A DNA stretch of 38,609 nt from CBDVBZ01 sp965372355 (lineage in GTDB: Bacteria; Krumholzibacteriota; Krumholzibacteriia; WVZY01). The notes beneath the pieces were generated by a model. That model worked only from the letters and a program-made list of their open reading frames with translations, searched no databases and was not told the origin of the DNA. The translations under genes and the position numbers were made by a program. Where the stretch lies: assembly GCA_965372355.1 (NCBI GenBank), contig CBDVBZ010000017.1, forward strand, positions 1-38,609. The letters are read 5' to 3'. Below, one piece after another: positions 32,121 through 38,609 of this stretch (positions within the stretch are counted from its first letter, which is position 1; the number at the start of each line of letters is the position of its first letter).

Positions 32121-34127
32121 TCATCGGATGTAGCCGAGCGAGCGTAGCTTGTCTTCGAGCGATTGCAGCTCGTCAAATGTGAAGCTCTTGTCCGGCGACT
32201 GCTCGACGTAGTCATCGATCGTATAGCGTGGCTTCGATGACAGAACCTCGGGGCGGATGATGTCCGTCATCAACTCGCCGTCGAAATTCCCCGCAATGGG
32301 CAGATCGAGCAGGTACAGGATCGTCGGCGCAATATCCTGGATATCTTTAACCCCTCCATTGAAACCGTGCCGCGTCTGATTGCCCCGGATGAGATACATC
32401 CCGTCGCGAGCGTGGAACCATCCCCCGCCCTCTCCCGTCTCATGGACGACACGGGGGGTCACGATATCCAGATCCGCTCCCTCGACAAAATAATCCGTAT
32501 AACCGCCGATCACCACCATGTCGGGTGCCACACCCACGGCATTTCCCGGTATCTCCACGAGATCAATCGGCAACGCTCGGTCACCCAGGGCGAGTTGTCG
32601 ACATTTCTCCTTTAGATAGCCGATGAGGGCCTGGCGCGGCGTCTGTCCGCGGCCGATGTCGATGCCCCGGCGGGCAAGCTCATCGGCGCCGAGCAGCGAC
32701 TCGTTGAAGTACAAACACCACTGATTGTGGAAGACGAGCGTGCGGTCGTGATTGACGTCACGGGGCGTGTCGAGCAAACCGATCTCCGCAAGATAGTCGT
32801 TCAGGCTGATGACATAGTCGTATTTGGCAAAGCCATGATCGGACGCCAGGACGAGCGTGGCATTTTCGGGCAACCGGGCGATCAGACGCTCGAGAAACCG
32901 GTCGATCGACTGATAGACGGCGCGTGCGATATCGCCCGTGCCATCGGTGTGATGGGCGTTGTCGGGCGCCTGAAAAACATATAGGAATAGATCCCAGTCG
33001 TTATACCCGTAGAAATACGACGCGAAATCGGCCGTCCACTCCGTGCCCTGCGGGATCAGCTCGGGCGTGTGCGTCATCGTGATCAGGTAGTAACCGAACT
33101 CGTCCTCGATCTCCCGGGCAAGCGACTCGGGGTAGGTCATCCGCAGATCGGGGTCTGTGGGAAGTCGATGAAGCGGGGTGATAGTGAGCCCCGCATGATC
33201 CGATGTGCCGTCATGATCGAGCTGAATGCTGCAGGCGACTCGCGTGGTCACACGTTTGTCGCCTTCCTTCATGCGGTAGTCGATATGAAAGAATGGGGAG
33301 AACTCATTCGGTCTGAATGTGACCACCGGGACATCATCGTTCATATTCCAACCCGTCCCTGTGGGAAAGACCTTGAGGGCCACAGTGTCATAAAGGACTT
33401 TTCCGTCGTCAGCAGTGTCGTAGAGCACCATGACGAGCGTCGATCGAGTGATCACCCGGATGCCAACCAATCGCGGGGAGCACGACCGGTCATCGAGCGC
33501 CGGGTCAAAGGGATCCTCGGTCTCTTCGAGACGGATCGTCCGCTTCGGGTCCATCAGTCGGTATACGATCGGTGTCATCAGACCGGAGACCATGATGCCG
33601 TTGACCGGCAGGGAGGGGTAGGTGAGCGGTACGTTCGTTACCGCTACACGTCGCCCGGCACGCGAGGCGATGTCCCACAGGTGGGGGACATCGACGTCCA
33701 GTGATGACACGCCGATGAACTCTCGCTGCTCGGCGATCCATTTGCCGAACGTGTAGACGCCGGTGCGCTCGGGCAGAAACCCCGTAAACATCGAGGTCCA
33801 CGCGGGTGGGCTCATATAGCAGTCGACCGACCGCAGGACCCCCCAGGAGCCCTGGCTCTTAAGACGCTCGAATGTGGGGAGGGAGCCGTCGGCGATCATT
33901 GGGTCAACGATGTCCCAGGTGGCGCCGTCCAGACCGATAACGACCACTTTGTGCCGTGAAACCACACCCAGGTCGCGATAATCGGCCATCTTCGCCAGGG
34001 TGTGAACCCCGGTCGCCGGTTCGACGGTCTCCTCGGAGCGGGATGATTTCGAGACGAGATACGCGATACCGACGCCCACAACGGTGATAGCAATCAGGCT
34101 GGCAACAAGCGTTTGGCTGGTTTTCAT
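32121..34127 (-). CDS. Membrane-anchored alkaline-phosphatase-superfamily phosphodiesterase
   Basis: 668-residue enzyme of the type I phosphodiesterase/nucleotide pyrophosphatase branch, anchored by one N-terminal helix (LVASLIAITVVGVGIAYLV) and facing the periplasm. The first metal-binding aspartate is in VVVIGLDGATWDIVD. The nucleophile is the Ser in YMSPPAWTSMFTGFLPERTG, and the second metal site is in LASDHGFAKYD plus a late His in GGGWFHARDGMY. The substrate-specificity insert in the middle (about 190-360) is long and beta-rich. I use ATG 34127; the open frame continues to 34184 without a signal. It is divergent from the dnaE-like gene. Targets might be phospholipid head groups or nucleotides; it is not a sulfatase because no C/S-x-P-x-R motif is present. 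Confidence 0.86.
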   Translation of the reverse strand: MKTSQTLVASLIAITVVGVGIAYLVSKSSRSEETVEPATGVHTLAKMADYRDLGVVSRHKVVVIGLDGATWDIVDPMIADGSLPTFERLKSQGSWGVLRSVDCYMSPPAWTSMFTGFLPERTGVYTFGKWIAEQREFIGVSSLDVDVPHLWDIASRAGRRVAVTNVPLTYPSLPVNGIMVSGLMTPIVYRLMDPKRTIRLEETEDPFDPALDDRSCSPRLVGIRVITRSTLVMVLYDTADDGKVLYDTVALKVFPTGTGWNMNDDVPVVTFRPNEFSPFFHIDYRMKEGDKRVTTRVACSIQLDHDGTSDHAGLTITPLHRLPTDPDLRMTYPESLAREIEDEFGYYLITMTHTPELIPQGTEWTADFASYFYGYNDWDLFLYVFQAPDNAHHTDGTGDIARAVYQSIDRFLERLIARLPENATLVLASDHGFAKYDYVISLNDYLAEIGLLDTPRDVNHDRTLVFHNQWCLYFNESLLGADELARRGIDIGRGQTPRQALIGYLKEKCRQLALGDRALPIDLVEIPGNAVGVAPDMVVIGGYTDYFVEGADLDIVTPRVVHETGEGGGWFHARDGMYLIRGNQTRHGFNGGVKDIQDIAPTILYLLDLPIAGNFDGELMTDIIRPEVLSSKPRYTIDDYVEQSPDKSFTFDELQSLEDKLRSLGYIR

Positions 34128-34196
34128 GTTCTGAGTGCCCGGCGGGTCAGGATGGGGCGAGCGTAAGTCCGCCGGATGCCCCATACTATCACGGGG

Positions 34197-34215
34197 ACAC
34201 GAAGTGTGGTATATT
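34197..34215 (+). promoter_or_regulatory. Promoter region and possible operator of the dnaE-like/SPL pair
   Basis: TGTGGTATATT (34205-34215) is an extended -10 type element with TATATT at 34210-34215. Just before it, ACAC-gaa-GTGT (34197-34207) is an inverted repeat where a -35 box would lie, a plausible operator. No standard SOS box (CTGT-N8-ACAG or GAAC-N4-GTTC) is seen. Confidence 0.4.
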
Positions 34216-34217
34216 GA

Positions 34218-34308
34218 TGTGACGCTGACCCAAAGGTAGCGTTACATATGCCGATCGGGGCAGACGCGCTCCGCGCGCGGCCTGTCCTGGGAGGGCTCAA
34301 TCGGTATG
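34218..34308 (+). ncRNA. Structured leader element, copy 3 (upstream of the dnaE-like gene)
   Basis: Hairpin 1 (34218-34246) pairs TGTGACGCT with AGCGTTACA, then a bulged G, then ACC/GGT with a CAAA loop. The second stem pairs about 34248-34261 (ATGCCGATC-g-GGGC) with 34295-34307 (GCTC-AA-TCGGTAT), again with a bulged G, and encloses GCGC-tcc-GCGC and a weaker hairpin. The GTGACGCTGAC stretch is identical to copy 2. The GCGC-tcc-GCGC hairpin keeps the tcc triloop of copy 1 with different pairs. The element starts 3 bases after a TATATT box and ends 48 bases before the GTG start. Confidence 0.55.
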
Positions 34309-34355
34309 TAGCCAGCAATCGCCGTGGCTCAGACCGGGAGGCTTGATACGAGACT

Positions 34356-37103
34356 GTGACGGCACCTCAGGATATCCCCAGATTTACCCATCTCCATGCT
34401 CTTTCATCGTACAGTGTCGGCGTGGGTCTTGCCACGCCCGAGGAGCTTTGCGCCCACGCCAAGCGTTCGGGCTACGGCAGCCTTGCGCTCACGGATATCA
34501 ACGGCACATACGGCTATCTGGAATTCCATCTCGCCGCCAAAAAGCACGGAATAAAACCCATTTATGGTTCTATCGTTTATCACACCTCACTCGTCGATCC
34601 CGGGAGCGACCGGTTCCGGATCGTGCTCCTGGCCATCAGCCACGAGGGGCTGCGGAATGTCGCGGCCCTGACCAGTCTGTCCGCGATCGCGCACGAGAGC
34701 GGGATTGCGCTCTCGCTCGAGCAATTCCGGGACTACGCCGCGGGTGTTGTTGTCCTGGTCGGGAATGTTCGTAGCGAGGTGGGAGCGAGGGTGCTGGCCG
34801 GCGACGACAAGGGCGCCGAAAAGTCGCTGATTACGCTAAAGGACATTTTCACAGATAATATCTATGTCGAGATCCAGGATCACGGCGAGAAGGGGGAAAA
34901 GCAGCTCGCCCAGAAGCTGCTCACGCTCGCCGAAGATTCACGGGTCGCGCCGGCGTTCACGCAGGAGATCCACTATACGGGCGCCGAGATGCGCAGGGTC
35001 TACGGCCTTCTTACCGGTATTCGCCGCCCGCACGAGAAATCGGATTTCTTCAAAATCGATCAACGCGACGCCGAACGAAGTATGCGCTCAGAGTCGGAGA
35101 TGCAGCATTTCTTCTCCATCTATCCGCAGGCATACAAGAACGCGTACTACATCAGCGAGAGAATTCCGCTCGACCTCTTCGCGCATGTCGATCATCCCAG
35201 CGCGCTCCTAAAACGGCTCGATGATTCGGAACAGTCGTTTCTCGAACGGTGCACCGACGGTTTCCGCAAACGGTATAAAAAACTGACGGAGAGCGAACTC
35301 GCGCGATACGAAAGCGTGATTCAGGATGAGGTACGCGAGATCACTCAGGCCGGGTTGATTTCTACGTTCTTGCTGTATCGCAGCATCATCGCGAGGCTTC
35401 GGCGGGCGGGTATCACGTTGGGGCCCGCCACCGGCGTGAGTCTGCAGTCACTATGTGCGTACGTTCTGGGAATTACGTCCTACGATCCGTATGTGTACGA
35501 CGATCGTTTTCATCCAATGCTCGATTCGCGACTGGAGTCGATGACCGAGCTCGAGATCCAGCTGACGAGCGATGCGCGCGAGAACGCAGTCAAGCTGTTG
35601 CGCGACATGATTGGCGAGCGGTCTTTTGCGTATGTGCCGGCGGTCGAGCGGATCACACCAACAAGGGCGATTCGCATGGTCTCGGGCGTCGTCGAGATCG
35701 GCGAGAACGACATCGAAGAGGTCCTCAAGATCACCTCGCGTCACCCGGGGATACCGATCAAGGAACTCAGCGAGGAGGACCGCAAGCTGGGGTGGCTTTT
35801 CAAACGGTCGGCCCCGGTGCGTGAGCTGCTCACGCGGGCCTCACTGCTCGAAGGACTTCCGAGCGGCTTTATTAGATCCAGGCGGAGCGTGGCGTTCTCT
35901 GCCGTGCCGCTCACCGACTACTTCGCGCAGTCGATCGATGGGGAAACGGGTGACCTCTTCATCCACGCGGGACGCGAACTGCTGCCCGTCGAGCCCTTCT
36001 TAAGGATCGATTTCACGCCGCTCAATGCGCTCAGTGTAGACGAGCGAGTCGAGAAAGAACTGGAGCGCGACGGCGTGTCGTACGAGTGGGAGCGGTTTCC
36101 AAGGAGCGACCGTATGGTGTGGCAAGAGATACAAAGCGGTGATACCACCGGCGTGTTTCTCTTCGATGGCCCGATGGTGCAGCAGCAGCGCGAATCGTTC
36201 GAGCTGAAGGCCATCGGGGATCTGACGAATCTTCTGGCGCTCCTGCGCTATCGCGGCGATGAGGGCAACCTGGCGGATCGGATCAAGTCGTTTCAGAAGG
36301 GCGAGATCTTTTCGGGCTCCGACCCACCGGAGATCCTGCGGATTCTGAGAGGCACACGGGGTCACATCATGTATGACGAGCAACTCCGCGACATCCTCGC
36401 CGTTCTGGCGGACACCGATTCGGTAGAGGCGTTGAGCATGCTCCAGGATGCGAGAGCGATCGATCCTGGGACTCTCGCGCGGATGCGCGGGCGGTTTATG
36501 AGGGCGATGGCCGATAAGGATGTGCCGGTCGAGTCGGCCGCCACGTGGTTCGAGCGGGTGCTTTTCTACTCGAAACAGACAATACGTCGCGAGCGGGTGC
36601 TGGCCGATGCGATCCTCGTCTACAAGATGTTCTATGTGAAGGTGTATCATCCCGGCGTCTTTCACGCCGCGCTTCTCAATAGCAATCTGGAGAACGAGAG
36701 CCGACTCCAGAAATACCTCGGGCATCTGGACAACCGTGGCGTTGTCCTGCCGCTGGATGTCAACCATAGCGGGCATCTGTTCGAGAGCGTGGACGGTCAG
36801 GTGAGAGTTGGGTTTTGCGCGGTGGCGGGTCTGGACAAGATGGCGATCAACCGGATCATCAAGACGAGGGGCAAGGGTAGATTTCGTTCGATGGATGATT
36901 TTGTCAAGAAGACGAGGGGCAAGGGTGTCGATGACGACGCGATTCGAAAGCTGGTTGAAGCCGGGGCGTTCGATGCGATGGGCGAGCGTGACGTGCTCCT
37001 GGATTGCATCGAGAAGCCCGCGCCCAAGCGACGGTTCGCCCGGAAACCAAAGCCGAAGGCAGAAGGGCAGATGGAGATACCATTCGATACCGATGAAGAC
37101 TGA
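34356..37103 (+). CDS. Degenerate DnaE-family protein (catalytically impaired Pol III alpha paralogue)
   Basis: A 915-residue homologue of the replicative DNA polymerase III alpha subunit; bacterial DnaE is usually 1100 or more. The PHP domain starts FTHLHALSSYS: the third ligand His is Leu16, and TDHGN reads TDING (47-50 region). In the palm, RGSGAGS is replaced by GPATGVSLQSL (356-366) and PDFDVDF by TELEIQL (397-403). Both catalytic Asp are therefore Glu (398, 400) and the third acidic position is Gln; only the later Asp552 (RIDFTPLNAL) remains. The KHAGG, FRPGPL and FNKSHSAAYA motifs are also lost. The fold, the HhH-like GLDKMAINRIIKTRGKGRF region and a terminal QMEIPF (905-910), like a beta-clamp motif, remain. 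The OB and tau-binding domains are missing. It overlaps the SPL-like gene by 11 bp. Confidence 0.85.
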   Translation: MTAPQDIPRFTHLHALSSYSVGVGLATPEELCAHAKRSGYGSLALTDINGTYGYLEFHLAAKKHGIKPIYGSIVYHTSLVDPGSDRFRIVLLAISHEGLRNVAALTSLSAIAHESGIALSLEQFRDYAAGVVVLVGNVRSEVGARVLAGDDKGAEKSLITLKDIFTDNIYVEIQDHGEKGEKQLAQKLLTLAEDSRVAPAFTQEIHYTGAEMRRVYGLLTGIRRPHEKSDFFKIDQRDAERSMRSESEMQHFFSIYPQAYKNAYYISERIPLDLFAHVDHPSALLKRLDDSEQSFLERCTDGFRKRYKKLTESELARYESVIQDEVREITQAGLISTFLLYRSIIARLRRAGITLGPATGVSLQSLCAYVLGITSYDPYVYDDRFHPMLDSRLESMTELEIQLTSDARENAVKLLRDMIGERSFAYVPAVERITPTRAIRMVSGVVEIGENDIEEVLKITSRHPGIPIKELSEEDRKLGWLFKRSAPVRELLTRASLLEGLPSGFIRSRRSVAFSAVPLTDYFAQSIDGETGDLFIHAGRELLPVEPFLRIDFTPLNALSVDERVEKELERDGVSYEWERFPRSDRMVWQEIQSGDTTGVFLFDGPMVQQQRESFELKAIGDLTNLLALLRYRGDEGNLADRIKSFQKGEIFSGSDPPEILRILRGTRGHIMYDEQLRDILAVLADTDSVEALSMLQDARAIDPGTLARMRGRFMRAMADKDVPVESAATWFERVLFYSKQTIRRERVLADAILVYKMFYVKVYHPGVFHAALLNSNLENESRLQKYLGHLDNRGVVLPLDVNHSGHLFESVDGQVRVGFCAVAGLDKMAINRIIKTRGKGRFRSMDDFVKKTRGKGVDDDAIRKLVEAGAFDAMGERDVLLDCIEKPAPKRRFARKPKPKAEGQMEIPFDTDED

Positions 37104-38451
37104 CTATGCAGCCAAATTCGAGTCGTTCCGTGGCCGGACGCTCTACGAATCGCTGGACCGCGATAGTCGTGAGTTCATCCGGGATATCGCGTTCGCGCAT
37201 CGATTGACCTTTCAGGAATTCCGCCAGGTCGTGGAAGCCGAGCGGGATCTCGCAATGTGGGGGGAGGGGAGTGTGAGGGACGTTTGGCAGGTGGATGTAT
37301 CGGTGGGCCGTGCCGATGGCCCGTCACTCAAGAGACACCTGCTGCTTCGGCTCGCCGACTATCTTGGGAGCCTCAAGGATAGGCCGTCGTACGGGAATGC
37401 ACACCCGCCGGCGCCGGAGCGACGCGAACGCCGACCGATCGTGACCCAAGCATCGGACAAAGCCGTGTGGGGGATGTGTCCGGTGGCGTCCGACAAAACG
37501 GTATGTTGCAACCTGCGGACAATCGATGCGGTCGAAAACTGTGTGTTTGGCTGTAGCTACTGCACAGTCCAGACGTTTTATCAAAACGACATCGTATTCG
37601 ACAAGGACTTTGCTGAGAAACTGAAGGCAATTGCAGTCGAGCCCGAACGGTTCTATCACTTCGGTACCGGGCAGGCATCGGATTCACTCGCTTTTGGCAA
37701 CCGTAACGGTGTGCTCGATGCGCTTTGTGAGTTTGCGGCGGATCACTCGAATGTACTTTTGGAGCTCAAGACCAAGTCGGACAACGTCGCGTACTTCGTC
37801 GATAGTGATATCCCACAGAACGTTGTCTGCAGCTGGTCGCTGAACACGCCGGTCGTGACATCCAACGAGGAGCATTTCACGGCGAGTTTGAAAGGCCGCC
37901 TTCACGCTGCTCGCCGGGTCGCGGACGCGGGCGTCAACGTGGCCTTTCACTTTCACCCGATGGTCTATTACGACGGTTGGGAAGGGGACTACTCGGAAGT
38001 GGCCTCAATGGTTCTGGATGCGTTCGAACCCGGCGAGGTCCTGTTTGTGTCCTTCGGATCGGTCACGCTGATCAAACCGGTGCTGAAGAAAATTCGCGAA
38101 CTCGGTAACCCGACGAAGATGACGCAGATCGATTTTGTGACGGACCCCCATGGCAAGCTGACGTACCCGGATGCGATCAAGATCAAGATGTTCGGATCGC
38201 TCCACAGTGCCTTCGAGCCGTGGCGCGGAAAAGTATTCATGTATCTCTGTATGGAGAAGCGAGAGATCTGGGAGGCCGTGTTCGACCGCGTGTACCGCTC
38301 CAACGAGGAGTTCGAGAGGGACTTCGGGGTGGCGGCCATGGGCAAGATCGGCGCACCCAGGGCTGGGGTGGCGGAGGCGGGCATCGCCCAGGGCCTTGGG
38401 AACGGGCGTTTCCCGCAGGATACCGCGAAACAACGTCCAGACACGGGCTGA
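37093..38451 (+). CDS. Spore photoproduct lyase-like radical SAM protein
   Basis: 452-residue radical SAM protein of the SPL family, which in spore formers reverses thymine photoproducts in DNA. The cluster ligands are Cys150, Cys154 and Cys157 in CVFGCSYC. Family landmarks include FYHFGTG (strand 2), LELKTKSDNV, SWSLN, LKGRLHAARRVADAGVNVAFHFHPM and WEGDYSEV, matching B. subtilis SPL in order. The H-donor Cys141 region of SPL (EAACTSD) reads FGTGQASDS, with no Cys. The N-terminal ~140 residues are extra relative to the 342-residue SPL and look helical. The start ATG 37093 lies inside the end of the dnaE-like gene, so translation is coupled. DNA-lesion repair is inferred; the exact lesion is unknown. 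Confidence 0.86.
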   Translation: MKTDYAAKFESFRGRTLYESLDRDSREFIRDIAFAHRLTFQEFRQVVEAERDLAMWGEGSVRDVWQVDVSVGRADGPSLKRHLLLRLADYLGSLKDRPSYGNAHPPAPERRERRPIVTQASDKAVWGMCPVASDKTVCCNLRTIDAVENCVFGCSYCTVQTFYQNDIVFDKDFAEKLKAIAVEPERFYHFGTGQASDSLAFGNRNGVLDALCEFAADHSNVLLELKTKSDNVAYFVDSDIPQNVVCSWSLNTPVVTSNEEHFTASLKGRLHAARRVADAGVNVAFHFHPMVYYDGWEGDYSEVASMVLDAFEPGEVLFVSFGSVTLIKPVLKKIRELGNPTKMTQIDFVTDPHGKLTYPDAIKIKMFGSLHSAFEPWRGKVFMYLCMEKREIWEAVFDRVYRSNEEFERDFGVAAMGKIGAPRAGVAEAGIAQGLGNGRFPQDTAKQRPDTG

Positions 38452-38467
38452 CCGGGTTCTTTTCTAT

Positions 38468-38495
38468 TTGACTTTCAGGCCCCAGGGGTGATATT
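38468..38495 (+). promoter_or_regulatory. Promoter of tRNA-Glu
   Basis: TTGACT (38468-38473) is followed after 16 bases by GATATT (38490-38495). The -35 matches the sigma70 consensus at five of six positions and the -10 at four. Transcription would start near 38502, about 28 bases before the tRNA. Confidence 0.55.
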
Positions 38496-38529
38496 TCTTT
38501 TCATCTTGCCCAGCTAATCCAATTTGTGC

Positions 38530-38607
38530 GTCCCCATCGTCTAGTCTGGTCTAGGACACTGCCCTTTCACGGCGGCAACAGGGGTTCAAATCCCCTTGGG
38601 GACGCCA
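38530..38607 (+). tRNA. tRNA-Glu (anticodon TTC)
   Basis: Acceptor arms GTCCCCA (38530-38536) and TGGGGAC (38597-38603) pair. Discriminator G and an encoded CCA follow. The anticodon stem CTGCC/GGCGG encloses CTTTCAC, giving anticodon TTC. The T-arm AGGGGTTCAAATCCCCT is intact. The window ends 2 bases later, so further tRNAs may follow. Confidence 0.97.
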
Positions 38608-38609
38608 TT

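Noticed and set aside
32121..34127. A sulfatase
   Set aside because: The formylglycine signature C/S-x-P-x-R is absent; the nucleophile region is of the phosphodiesterase type.
34185..34355. A LexA (SOS) box in front of the dnaE-like gene
   Set aside because: Neither CTGT-N8-ACAG nor GAAC-N4-GTTC is present; the only inverted repeat is ACAC-gaa-GTGT, which I cannot assign to a known regulator.
34356..37103. The DnaE-like gene as the replicative polymerase or as DnaE2/ImuC
   Set aside because: Catalytic aspartates and several conserved motifs are replaced and the C-terminal OB and tau-binding regions are missing; no imuA or imuB gene is adjacent.

Overview
The window looks like chromosomal DNA of an uncultured, GC-rich (roughly 60% by eye) Gram-negative bacterium. 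A secreted flavoprotein ends in a C-terminal domain of the FlgD-like / type IX secretion sorting kind (YPNPFNPSTT near residue 600), there are two lipoproteins and an outer-membrane barrel, and there is a propionyl-CoA/methylmalonyl-CoA pathway. Together these suggest a lineage of the Fibrobacteres-Chlorobi-Bacteroidetes superphylum or an allied candidate phylum. The phylum itself is inference; no rRNA is present.

Layout. 65-5359 (minus strand) is a propionyl-CoA to succinyl-CoA operon: carboxyltransferase, biotin carboxylase, biotin carrier and a methylmalonyl-CoA mutase catalytic subunit without its B12 domain. 5625-11148 is an envelope region: two lipoproteins, a concentrative nucleoside transporter and a 943-residue exported protein ending in a glycogen-binding-like module. 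11338-16792 (plus) is a glutaryl-CoA/crotonyl-CoA degradation operon: a short thiolase-like remnant, 3-hydroxyacyl-CoA dehydrogenase, crotonase, glutaryl-CoA dehydrogenase and thiolase, followed by a LeuB-family dehydrogenase. 16875-23627 carries tRNA-Leu and the classical protein quality-control run tig-clpP-clpX-lon-engB. 23743-28772 holds a class V aminotransferase, a nitrilase-family protein with an altered catalytic residue, SerA, a temptin-like CxxCH protein probably read from a leaderless mRNA, and purA. 28873-34127 has tRNA-Lys, the sorted flavoprotein, a beta-barrel and an alkaline-phosphatase-superfamily enzyme. 34356-38451 has two overlapping genes: a DnaE-family protein whose polymerase and PHP active sites are both degraded, and a spore-photoproduct-lyase-like radical SAM protein. 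tRNA-Glu closes the window.

Two things stand out. First, the pseudo-polymerase/SPL pair: a DnaE paralogue that appears to have lost catalysis but kept its fold, its HhH region and a terminal clamp-binding-like hexapeptide, translationally overlapped with a radical SAM enzyme that lacks the SPL H-donor cysteine region. This may be an undescribed DNA-damage system. Second, a two-part structured element occurs three times, before clpP, before engB and before the dnaE-like gene. It has an irregular hairpin with a bulged purine followed by a long stem with a conserved bulged G, and several paired positions co-vary. It could be a cis-acting RNA or a small dispersed repeat. All functional statements come from motif recognition and remembered family alignments; no database search was run.
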